Positions 16,489 through 24,306 of a stretch of DNA of 32,282 bases are shown here, one piece after another. The position numbers and the translations under genes were made by a program. The stretch covers positions 1 through 32,282 of the forward strand of contig JAFMMO010000014.1 of NCBI GenBank assembly GCA_017859655.1, given 5' to 3'. The DNA is from Pseudomonadota bacterium (lineage in GTDB: Bacteria; Planctomycetota; UBA8108; UBA1146). Numbering within the stretch: the first letter of the stretch is position 1; the number at the start of each line of letters is the position of its first letter. Under the pieces are notes generated by a model that worked only from the letters and a program-made list of their open reading frames with translations, made no database searches and was not told the origin of the DNA.

Positions 16489-17316
16489 TCAGTCCTGCTC
16501 GTGAGGTCGGGGCACGACCGGGAGGATCCATCCCCCCCCGGTGAGCTCCCCTTCCTCCAGGAGGGCTCTCACCTCCTCGAACGCCTCATCGAGACAGCGA
16601 CGGACGTACTCCTCCTGCGCGGTGAAGCGCCCCCGGTCCCCGACCCACCGGCGCGGCGCGCGGGCATCCGCGCCACAGTGCAGGCGGACCCGCTCGATCA
16701 GTTCGGCGACGTTCCCGCTCCAGTGCGCGCGCATCAGCTCCGGGAGCTCCTCGCGCTCGAAGCGCGCCCACCGCTCATCGAAGGAGTCGGGCAGGGTGTG
16801 GAGCCAGACCTGATAGCGGCAGAGCACCGGGACATCCTCCGGCCGCTCCTGAAGCCCGGGCACCTCGTGGTGCCGACGCAGCAGACAGGCCAGCAGGCCG
16901 ATCTCATCGAGAGAGCGCCAGGCGGGAGATCCGAGCCGGGCCTGCGAGCTCGTCAGGAGCCGCGGGCCGAGGTGACCGTGAACCACGCGCTCGCGGAGCG
17001 CCTGCGCCGTCTCGACGGCGAGCCTCTCCACGTTTCGAATGTAGAGACCGCCCGGGCCCTCGGACTCCGGGTCATGGCGGTAGAGGCTCTCCACCTCGTC
17101 CACGGTCAGCGCCGCTCCCTCGACGGAGCAGCAGGGGGTGCCCGACCGATGTCCGATCGCGTGGATCTTCGCGGCCATCAGCGTCTTGCCGGAGCCGGGA
17201 GGCCCCGTCAGCAGGACGGGCTCCGGTCCCAGACTCGCCGCGACGATGAACTCACGGAGTCCATCGATGGCGGCGCTCTCTCCCAGCAGCGGAGGCTGGA
17301 TCGTCAGCGTTTCCAT
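16489..17316 (-). CDS. Degenerate NtrC-like AAA ATPase
   Basis: 275 residues from ATG 17316, with a GGGGAGAGGGAAG ribosome site just upstream. The order of motifs is that of a sigma-54 activator AAA+ domain with key parts missing. Walker A GPPGSGKT (38-45) is intact. The GAFTGA loop is absent, and the Walker B position reads GGLYIRNVERL without the acidic DE pair. A late WSGNVAELIERV echoes [12 protein letters not shown]. There is no receiver and no DNA-binding helix-turn-helix; the C-terminal 60 or so residues are charged helices. It may bind ATP without efficient hydrolysis and act as a partner or anti-activator of the co-transcribed sigma-54 activator. That role is inference. A plain MoxR- or ClpX-like ATPase seems less likely. 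Confidence 0.7.
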   Translation of the reverse strand: METLTIQPPLLGESAAIDGLREFIVAASLGPEPVLLTGPPGSGKTLMAAKIHAIGHRSGTPCCSVEGAALTVDEVESLYRHDPESEGPGGLYIRNVERLAVETAQALRERVVHGHLGPRLLTSSQARLGSPAWRSLDEIGLLACLLRRHHEVPGLQERPEDVPVLCRYQVWLHTLPDSFDERWARFEREELPELMRAHWSGNVAELIERVRLHCGADARAPRRWVGDRGRFTAQEEYVRRCLDEAFEEVRALLEEGELTGGGWILPVVPRPHEQD

Positions 17317-17330
17317 CTTCCCTCTCCCCT

Positions 17331-17364
17331 GCGCGGACCGACTCCGCATCGGAGTCCGCCGCGC
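17331..17364 (-). promoter_or_regulatory. Hairpin abutting the ribosome site of the signalling operon
   Basis: An inner 7-bp stem (17340-17346 with 17350-17356, loop CAT) is extended after a small internal loop by a 6-bp outer stem (17331-17336 with 17359-17364). It lies in the predicted leader immediately before the Shine-Dalgarno of the ATPase gene, so it may modulate translation or mRNA stability. Confidence 0.45.
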
Positions 17365-17462
17365 CCCTTCTCTGGTCAGTTCGCGTCATGGCTCCTTCGG
17401 GCCATGGGAAGAGGAGGTCCCCGCTCGCCGGTTCCGGCGCCCGGGTCGATGTGCTGCTGAAG

Positions 17463-17490
17463 CCTACAATCCGCCATCGGAAAGCGTCAA
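17463..17490 (-). promoter_or_regulatory. Possible promoter of the signalling operon
   Basis: On the minus strand TTGACG (17490-17485) is followed after 16 nt by TGTAGG (17468-17463). The -35 is good and the -10 is weak. Its position, about 140 nt before the ATPase start and after the pentapeptide gene, is appropriate. No sigma-54 (-24/-12) element was seen here. A weak hairpin at 17516-17538 just upstream could end the pentapeptide-protein transcript. Confidence 0.35.
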
Positions 17491-17602
17491 ACGGGCGAGG
17501 CGGTGAGAGCCCGGGGGAGGCGCGAAGTGCGCTCCTCCGCGCCCACGAAGGGGCGGAGACGGCCCCGCGAGGGCGTCCCGGGGAGTTGGATTGGAGGAGG
17601 GC

Positions 17603-19585
17603 TCAGGCGCTCGCGGGCAGGGCGAGATGCGCGACGAGGGGCGCCGCCGAGCGGACCAGGTTGCGTCGGGAGCGCCCGGCGAGGTCGGGCAGGCGCTGCT
17701 CGATGAAGGAGGAGATCTCGTCGACCGGGTCTCCATCGCCCGCCCGCGCGGCGGCGTCGACGATGCCCTGCACGACGCTGAGCGCGTCTTCGCCTCTCAG
17801 GGCAGGATCCTCCTCCGCCCGGATCACGAGCACCGTGGGGTCTCCCAGCTCGATGCCGTGCAACGCGACGCCCCGCCGGGCACCGGAGTCACCGAGGAGG
17901 ATCCCCGTGACCACCGCGAGGAGGTCGTCGAGCTCGAGGAGCAGCCCCGCGAGGTCCCCCGGGGTGGGGTGCGCGATGCGACTCCTGAGGCGCACCTCTC
18001 CGACGGGATCCGTGCCGACCGAAGGATCGGGTCCCGGGGCCGGGGCCCGGAACAGCGCGGTGATCTCCGGGGTCAGGCCCGGGCAGCTCGCGAGGTCCTC
18101 CTCGTCCACTCCGGCCAGGTCCAGCTCGTTGAGGACCGCCGACTCGAAGGACGCGCCCGACAGGAGCGAGCCGTTGAAGTCGACCCGCACGAGGTGGGCG
18201 CCATCGAAGCGCGTCCCCGCGAGGCGGGCATCCCTCAGCTCGACATCGGTGAGATGCGAGTCCATCAGGTCCGCATCCTCGAGACTCGATCCGGAGAGCT
18301 GCACTCGCTCCAGCGTGCAGCCGCGAAGCCGCACGCGCTGGAGGTCGCTCCGGCGAAGGTCCGCATCGAAGAGCTGGACCTCGCCGAAGATCGCCCGTCG
18401 CCAGGAGTTCCCCGAGAACCGGTTCGAGACCCACTCGGTCCGCTCGAAGGTCGCCATCGTGAAGCGGCAGTCCCGCAGCTCGCAGCCCTCGATCCGGGCG
18501 TTGGAGAAGTCTCCGCTCTCGAAGGTGGCATCGAGGATGCGGGAGTTGGCGATGGAGGCGCGCGCGAAGTTCGAGCCGGCCGCGTTGACCTCCTCGAAGG
18601 TCACGTCCTGGAGGGTCGCGCCGAAGAGGTTCGCCTGCTCCAGCCGGGTCCTATGGAGCGTCGTGCCCTCGATCCGGGTCTCCTGGAGGCTCGCGCCCGT
18701 CAGGTCGGTGCGGTCGAGCTGGGTCCCCACCATCGACGAGCCCCCGAGCAGGGCGGAGCGGAGGACCGCGCCGCTCAGGTTCGCTCCGTCCAGGTTGGTG
18801 CGCTCGAGATTGCAGCGGTGGAGGGTCGCCCCACTGATGTCGATCCCCGAGAGGTCACGCCCGCTGAGGTCGATCCGCGTGAGGGTCGCCCCGCGGAGCG
18901 ACATGCCCTCGAGGGATCCCCGGGGGAAGGTCGCGCCTTCGAGGCGCGCACCCTCCAGGCAGACGTTCTCCACGATCACGGCGGAGAAGTCGAACTCCAC
19001 GAAGCGGGCCCCCTGCAGATCCAGCCCGGCGAGTTCGGTCTCATCGAGGCGGACATCCTGGAAGACGGTGCCCTGGAAGCGCGTGTCCGCGAGGCGACAG
19101 CGGACGAGAGAGGCCCCGAGGAGCTGCCCGTCGGAGAAGTCGCACCCCGTGATGCGGCAGTCCTTGAAGATCGCGCCTCCGAGGTCCGCGCCGTCGAAGC
19201 GGCAGCTGACGATGTCCTGATCGTAGAAGTGAGCCCGGAAGAGGCGGGCGCCGGAGAGTCGGGAGTCCTGCAGGCAGGTCTTGTTGAAGCGGACCCCGCG
19301 CAGATCGGCGCGGGTCAGGTCCGCCCCCTGAAGGTCGGCGAGCTCGAGATTCGTCCGGCAGAGCTTCGCGCTGCCGAGGCGGGCGCCCCGGAGGCTCGCG
19401 CCGATCAGGCTGCCCTCGGTGAGGTCGGTCCCCTGGAGGTTCGCACCGGAGAGATCCGCGCTCTCGAAGTTCATCCCGCGCAGGTCGAGCCCGCTCAGGT
19501 CGAGGCCGCAGAGGATGGCCCCTCGCAGGGAGCGCTTCTGCTCCCAGCATTGAATGACGGTGTCGCGATCGATGGTCGTCGTCAC
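17603..19585 (-). CDS. Large pentapeptide-repeat protein with unique C-terminal domain
   Basis: 660 residues from GTG 19585, which has GGGAGG seven bases upstream; an earlier in-frame ATG at 19642 would add a basic Gly/Arg stretch without a ribosome site. After a 20-residue lead, residues about 25-500 are nearly continuous A(D/N)Lxx pentapeptide repeats (LSGANLQGTDLTEGSLIGAS style), predicted to form a long right-handed quadrilateral beta-helix. The last 150 or so residues lack repeats and are acidic, Leu-rich and helical. Short pentapeptide proteins such as Qnr and MfpA mimic DNA and bind gyrase, but long ones like this are usually of unknown role. No signal peptide or TM segment is visible. 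No function is assigned. Confidence 0.85.
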   Translation of the reverse strand: MTTTIDRDTVIQCWEQKRSLRGAILCGLDLSGLDLRGMNFESADLSGANLQGTDLTEGSLIGASLRGARLGSAKLCRTNLELADLQGADLTRADLRGVRFNKTCLQDSRLSGARLFRAHFYDQDIVSCRFDGADLGGAIFKDCRITGCDFSDGQLLGASLVRCRLADTRFQGTVFQDVRLDETELAGLDLQGARFVEFDFSAVIVENVCLEGARLEGATFPRGSLEGMSLRGATLTRIDLSGRDLSGIDISGATLHRCNLERTNLDGANLSGAVLRSALLGGSSMVGTQLDRTDLTGASLQETRIEGTTLHRTRLEQANLFGATLQDVTFEEVNAAGSNFARASIANSRILDATFESGDFSNARIEGCELRDCRFTMATFERTEWVSNRFSGNSWRRAIFGEVQLFDADLRRSDLQRVRLRGCTLERVQLSGSSLEDADLMDSHLTDVELRDARLAGTRFDGAHLVRVDFNGSLLSGASFESAVLNELDLAGVDEEDLASCPGLTPEITALFRAPAPGPDPSVGTDPVGEVRLRSRIAHPTPGDLAGLLLELDDLLAVVTGILLGDSGARRGVALHGIELGDPTVLVIRAEEDPALRGEDALSVVQGIVDAAARAGDGDPVDEISSFIEQRLPDLAGRSRRNLVRSAAPLVAHLALPASA

Positions 19586-19714
19586 GGTCGGACCTCCCAC
19601 GCAGGCTCCCCGGCCCCGTCGCCCCTTCCCGTGGGGGCACACCGGGTCCTCTGAAGACTACCCTGCTGAGCGGGATGTCGGCCAACCGGCGGGGAGGCGG
19701 GCGCGGGATGCGAC

Positions 19715-19751
19715 GCGGGGAGGGGGGATCGGTCCGATCCCCCCTCCCCGC
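19715..19751 (-). terminator. Terminator of smc
   Basis: Arms 19715-19732 and 19734-19751 are exact complements over 18 bp around a single central base (the actual loop must be a few bases wider). It begins about 30 bp past the smc stop. The G/C-rich arms (GCGGGGAGGGGGGATCGG and complement) make it the longest perfect inverted repeat noticed in the window. No T tract follows. Confidence 0.75.
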
Positions 19752-19779
19752 GCGACTTTCCGAACCGGTCCGCGATCCG

Positions 19780-22700
19780 TCAGGCGGGCCCCGCCTCCTC
19801 GAGAGAGGTCTCGAGCGAAGCCCCCTCGTCCTCGACGCTCGGCTCGGCGGACCCCCGGGTCGGCAGGTGATCATCGGACCCGAGGCGTGGGGGAGGGAGC
19901 AGCGCATCCGCGTGGACCGACCCATCGCCGGCCGCCTCCTCGCCGATCCCCTTGTCGACGGTGACCGCCACCTTCCGGGAGACCCCCTCCTCCTCCATGG
20001 TGACCCCGTAGAGGCGCTCCGCCTCCCCCATCGTCACCCGACTGTGGGTGATGATGAGGAACTGGGACTGGTCGGAGAACTGCTGGAGCACCCGGACGAA
20101 TCTCCGGATGTTCGACTCATCGAGCGGCGCATCGACCTCGTCCAGGATGCAGAAGGGGCTCGGCTTCGAGCGGAAGAGCGCGAAGAGGACCGAGACCGCG
20201 GTGAGCGCCTTCTCGCCACCGGAGAGCGCGCGCAGGGAGGTGATCTTCTTCCCCGGAGGCTGAGCCTTCACCTCGACCCCCGCCTCAAGCGGGTCGACAC
20301 CCTCTTCGAGGATGAGGTCGGCGTTACCGCCATTGAACACGGTGCGGAAGAGGTCCTGGAAGTTCCGGCGGACCGCCTCGAAGGTCGAGAGGAAGAGGTC
20401 GCGGCTCTTCTCGTTCAGGGTCTCGATCGATTCGAGGAGGGTCGTCCGCGCCTCCTCGAGGTCCGTGATCTGGGAGCCGAGGTGGTCCCGCCGGTCCTCC
20501 TCCGTGCCGAGCTCCTCCACCGCCTGCAGGTTGACGTTGGAGTTCTTGCGGAGCCGGCGGGAGAGCTCCTCCTGCTCCGATCGCAGGCGCGCGAGGAGAC
20601 CCTGCTCCCCGACCTCGGAGCCGTACTCCTCCAGCAGCTCCCCTCGCCAGGTGTCGATCGGGAGCTCCGTCACATCCCCATCGAGCTCCTCCTGCAGCTT
20701 GGTGCGGATGTTCTCGATCCGGACCCGTCGCTCGTTGTCGGCGAGGAGCTTCCCCTCACGGTGCTCCCGCAGCCGCTCCCCTTCCCGACGCAGCCGGCCG
20801 AGGAGGCCCTCCGCCTCCCGCAGCCGCGCCTTCGCTGCGGCGTTCTCATCCTCCGCCTCGGTGACGCGCTCGGCGAGGGCCTCGAGCCCCCCCGAGACCT
20901 CGGTCCCCCGATCCCTGTCCCGCTGCTCCTCACCGTCCAGCCGCTCCCAGCGCTCGTCATCCTGCCGGGAGTCCTCCTCCAGCCGGCGACGCCGGGCTCC
21001 GCGCTCCTCGAGCTCGGACTGCACCCGCATCTGCTCCCGCCGGCGCGCGACGAGTCGCTCCTCGGTCTGCGTGGTCTCGACCCGGAGTCGGGAGCAGAGC
21101 CCCTCCAGCTCGGTGAGAGCCGCGTCGAGGGGAGCACGCTCCTCCTCCGCCTTCGCGACCTTCGCCTCGAGCGCCACCCGCTCGCGCTCCACCTCGTTGA
21201 AGCGAGAGACCCGCTCCGCGAGGTCCGCCTCGAGGCGGACGAGCTGCTCGGCGAGATCCTCGAGCTCCGTCTCCACCACCTCGCTGCGGTCGATGAGGCG
21301 AGACCGCTCCTCCTCGTTCTCGGAGAGCAGACGATCACAGTGCTCGACATCCAGCTCGTGACGCTGGGCGGCCTCCTGACTGCCGCGCATCTCCGCCTGC
21401 CGCTCCTGGATCGTCCCCTCCAGCTCCGTCCCCTTCTCCCGCGCCTCACCGAGCTCGGCTCCGAGAACCTCGGTGCGGCTCTCGAGTCCGGCGATCTCGA
21501 TCCGGCGGGAGACGAGGCCACGCCCCTCTTTCGCCGGCATCCGGAGCGCCCCCCACGGCTCGAGCACCGTGCCGTCGGCGAGCACGCAACGCACCTCGAG
21601 ACCCGGCGTCGCCTGCAGCGCGACCGCCTCGGGGAGTCCGGGGCACAGGATCACATCGAGGAGGAGCGCGCCGATGACCCCTTGGTGGCGCGGCTCGATC
21701 CGCACCACATCGAGCAGGGGGCGACAGCCGTCGGGGAGCTCCCGCTCGGTGCCGGGGGCGTCGCTCAGACCATCGACCTGAATGAACGCCACATCCCGGC
21801 CGTCGACCTCCCGCGCGATCGCTCGGCAGCGATCACCGGGCGGGATCTCCCCGGAGAGGACCACGGTCTCTCCATGGACGCCCAGCGCGGCGTCGACCGC
21901 GAGCGCGTGCTCCGGGTCGACCTCGAGGCCGCCGGCGAGCAGCCCGAGGACATCCCCTCCGATGGCCGCCTCGCTCGCGAGGAGTCGCCGCGCTCCCTCA
22001 CCGATCCCCTCGCGCCGCTCCTCCAGCTCGCGGAGGAACCGCAGTCGGGCCTGCGCCTCCTCGTACTCGCCGCGGAGGGTCGCGAGGCGCTGACGGTTCT
22101 CATCGAGCAGCTCGGTGCGCGAGCGCACCTCGCGCTCCAGCTCCTTCGCGCGACGCCCCGACTCCTCGGCGTCGCTGCGCGCGGCCTCCCGCCGCGCTTC
22201 GAGCTCCGTGCGCACGCGGGAGGTCTCCTCGAGCTCCTCGCGGAACTCCTGGGCCTCGCGCGCCCGACGCTCTCGCAGGGAGCGGACGCTCCGCTGCTCC
22301 GACTCGAGCGCCGTGCGCTCGTTCGAGAGCTGGGTCGCGCGGTAGACGCAGCCGAGGGCCTCGTCCTTCGCCGCATGAACGCTCTCCTCGAGCGCGCGCC
22401 GCCGGGCCTCGAAGTCCCGATGCCGGGTCTCGGCCTCCTCGGACTCCTCCCGGCTTGTCCGCAGCGATCGGATCGACTCGAGCACCTGCGCCCGAATCCG
22501 GTTCCGCTGGGCGGCGTAGTCCTCCTCGCTTCGGCGCAGCTCCTCCGACTGCTCCTCCCGCCGCTCGCGGGCGTCGGAGATCTCCAGGCGTCGGGCGGCG
22601 ATCCCCTCGAGGCGCTGCTCGATCCCCTCCAGCTCGACGCGGAACTCCAGCTCCTCGCGGCGAAGCTCGGTGACGCGAGCCGCCGCCGCCTCCGCCGCCT

Positions 22701-23520
22701 CGCGGGACTCCTCCCGGTGGGACTCGGTGCCATCGTCGAGCCGGGTCAGCAGGGAGCGCTGGAGCTGGGTCCAGAAGAGATCGAAGGTGAGCAGCTCTCG
22801 CTCCGCGACGAGGGCGCGCTGCTCCTCGTTGGCGAGGACCGCCTTCACCTGGATGAGGCGGTCGCGGTCCTCGACGAAGCGACGCGCCTTGGTCGCCTGG
22901 ATCTTCAGGCTGCGGATGCGGCTCTCGACCTCCCGGAAGCGGTCCTGGGAGCGGTCGAGGTCTCGCTCGGCCCGCTCGAGGCGACGCAGCGCCTGCACCT
23001 TCTGTTTCTTGTAGCGGGAGACCCCGGCCGCCTCCTCGAAGATCTTCCGGCGGTCCTGCGCGCTGGAGTTCAGGAAGGCGTCGAGGTTTCCCTGCTCCAT
23101 GACGGAGTAGCCCTCGGTGCCGATGCCCGTGTCCGCGAAGAGCGCGAGGATGTCCTTCAGCCGGCACTTGGTGCCGTTGATCAGGTACTCGCTCTCACCG
23201 CTGCGGAAGAGGCGGCGGGAGATCTCCACCTCCGAGAAGTCGATCGGCAGGGTCCCGTCCTCGTTGTCGAAGAGGAGGGAGACCTCCGCCCGCCCGAGCG
23301 GCTCGCGGCGGCTCGTCCCCTTGAAGATGACGTCCAGCATCTCGCTGCCGCGCAGCTCCTTGGCGGAGCGCTCGCCGAGGACCCAGCGGAACGCGTCCAC
23401 CACGTTCGACTTGCCGCAGCCGTTGGGGCCGACGATCGCCGTCGTCCCGGGATGAAAGTGGAACTCGATCGGGTCTGCGAAGGACTTGAAGCCCGCGACC
23501 GTCAGTCTCTTGAGGTACAT
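19780..23520 (-). CDS. smc: Chromosome segregation protein SMC
   Basis: 1246 residues, slightly longer than the usual 1150-1200. The head N-lobe opens with MYLKRLTVAGFKSFADP and has Walker A GPNGCGKSN at 31-39. Coiled coil follows to about 515, then the hinge (about 515-665) with a GLEVDPEHALAVDAALG segment, then the returning coil. The C-lobe has the ABC signature LSGGEKA near residue 1098 and Walker B FCILDEVDAPLD near 1123. A tail of about 50 residues, acidic and Pro-rich, follows the normal end and accounts for part of the extra length. SMC dimers with ScpA/ScpB extrude DNA loops and organise the chromosome. Start ATG 23520 has AAGGAG about 10 bases upstream. scpA and scpB are not in the window. 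Confidence 0.97.
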   Translation of the reverse strand: MYLKRLTVAGFKSFADPIEFHFHPGTTAIVGPNGCGKSNVVDAFRWVLGERSAKELRGSEMLDVIFKGTSRREPLGRAEVSLLFDNEDGTLPIDFSEVEISRRLFRSGESEYLINGTKCRLKDILALFADTGIGTEGYSVMEQGNLDAFLNSSAQDRRKIFEEAAGVSRYKKQKVQALRRLERAERDLDRSQDRFREVESRIRSLKIQATKARRFVEDRDRLIQVKAVLANEEQRALVAERELLTFDLFWTQLQRSLLTRLDDGTESHREESREAAEAAAARVTELRREELEFRVELEGIEQRLEGIAARRLEISDARERREEQSEELRRSEEDYAAQRNRIRAQVLESIRSLRTSREESEEAETRHRDFEARRRALEESVHAAKDEALGCVYRATQLSNERTALESEQRSVRSLRERRAREAQEFREELEETSRVRTELEARREAARSDAEESGRRAKELEREVRSRTELLDENRQRLATLRGEYEEAQARLRFLRELEERREGIGEGARRLLASEAAIGGDVLGLLAGGLEVDPEHALAVDAALGVHGETVVLSGEIPPGDRCRAIAREVDGRDVAFIQVDGLSDAPGTERELPDGCRPLLDVVRIEPRHQGVIGALLLDVILCPGLPEAVALQATPGLEVRCVLADGTVLEPWGALRMPAKEGRGLVSRRIEIAGLESRTEVLGAELGEAREKGTELEGTIQERQAEMRGSQEAAQRHELDVEHCDRLLSENEEERSRLIDRSEVVETELEDLAEQLVRLEADLAERVSRFNEVERERVALEAKVAKAEEERAPLDAALTELEGLCSRLRVETTQTEERLVARRREQMRVQSELEERGARRRRLEEDSRQDDERWERLDGEEQRDRDRGTEVSGGLEALAERVTEAEDENAAAKARLREAEGLLGRLRREGERLREHREGKLLADNERRVRIENIRTKLQEELDGDVTELPIDTWRGELLEEYGSEVGEQGLLARLRSEQEELSRRLRKNSNVNLQAVEELGTEEDRRDHLGSQITDLEEARTTLLESIETLNEKSRDLFLSTFEAVRRNFQDLFRTVFNGGNADLILEEGVDPLEAGVEVKAQPPGKKITSLRALSGGEKALTAVSVLFALFRSKPSPFCILDEVDAPLDESNIRRFVRVLQQFSDQSQFLIITHSRVTMGEAERLYGVTMEEEGVSRKVAVTVDKGIGEEAAGDGSVHADALLPPPRLGSDDHLPTRGSAEPSVEDEGASLETSLEEAGPA

Positions 23521-23549
23521 CGTCGATCCGCTCCTTCGAGGTCTTCCCC

Positions 23550-23576
23550 GATCGGCGGCGACACCCGCCGCCGATC
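23550..23576 (-). terminator. Hairpin between nrdR and smc
   Basis: An 11-bp perfect stem (23550-23560 with 23566-23576, GATCGGCGGCG and complement) with a five-base loop. It lies after the nrdR stop (23659) and before the smc start (23520) in the direction of transcription, so it is a probable intrinsic terminator or attenuator separating the two genes. No T tract follows. Confidence 0.6.
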
Positions 23577-23658
23577 TCCCCCCGGTCCCGGAGCCGCCGC
23601 CGCGCGGCGACCCCGTGACCTCGGGAGTCCGCTCCCCCGGTTCCGCGCGCCGAGCCTG

Positions 23659-24126
23659 TTACTCGACTCCCCGGGACTCGGACTCCTTGGTCCCCAACAG
23701 CTTCGCGAATTCGCTCGGATCGGCGAACTCCTGATAGACCGATGCGAAGCGGACGTAGGCGACCTGATCGATCTGCTTCAGCTCCTCGACGAGCATCTCC
23801 CCGATGCGGACCGCGAGGATCTCCGTCTCTCCCGACTCCTGGACCATTCGCTCGACCTTGTCGACGGCGAGCTCGAGACGGTCCGCGGGGACCGGTCTCT
23901 TCTCACAGGCCTTGCGCAGTCCGGACAGGACCTTGTCGCGACTGAAGGGCTCGCGACTGGTGTCCTTCTTGATGACCAGGGGGGGATTCCACTCGATCCG
24001 CTCGTAGGTGGTGAAGCGGCGAGAGCAGCTCTGGCACACGCGACGGCGCCGAATGGCGGATCCATCCCCGGCGGTCCGGGAGTCGATGACCCGGTCCTCC
24101 AGCGACCCGCAGGTCGGACACTTCAT
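23659..24126 (-). CDS. nrdR: Transcriptional repressor NrdR
   Basis: 155 residues from ATG 24126, the usual NrdR length. The N-terminal zinc ribbon has CPTC (residues 3-6) and CQSC, with the family's VIDSR and RRRVCQSCSRRFTTYER around them. The ATP-cone domain (about 46-136) begins PLVIKKDTSREPFSRDK. NrdR senses ATP/dATP through the cone and represses ribonucleotide reductase genes by binding NrdR boxes; no such box or nrd gene was seen here. A longer frame upstream to 24282 is Arg-rich and not NrdR-like, and MKCPTC is the conserved start. Between this start and the mnmE stop at 24307 lie 180 bp in which I saw no clear promoter. Confidence 0.96.
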   Translation of the reverse strand: MKCPTCGSLEDRVIDSRTAGDGSAIRRRRVCQSCSRRFTTYERIEWNPPLVIKKDTSREPFSRDKVLSGLRKACEKRPVPADRLELAVDKVERMVQESGETEILAVRIGEMLVEELKQIDQVAYVRFASVYQEFADPSEFAKLLGTKESESRGVE

Positions 24127-24306
24127 GGGATTCTTCTCCCGTCGCGGGCTCCTCCGTCTGGCTCTCCTCCGGGACCCCCGATCGCATCCGGCCTCTCCCT
24201 GAGAGGCTCGAGCGAGCGGGCCCAGGATCCCGGATCCCCCTGTCGAGGAGGGGACGGTACCACGGAACCACGGGGGCGGCAACGGAGCGCAAGAGTTGGC
24301 CGCTGC

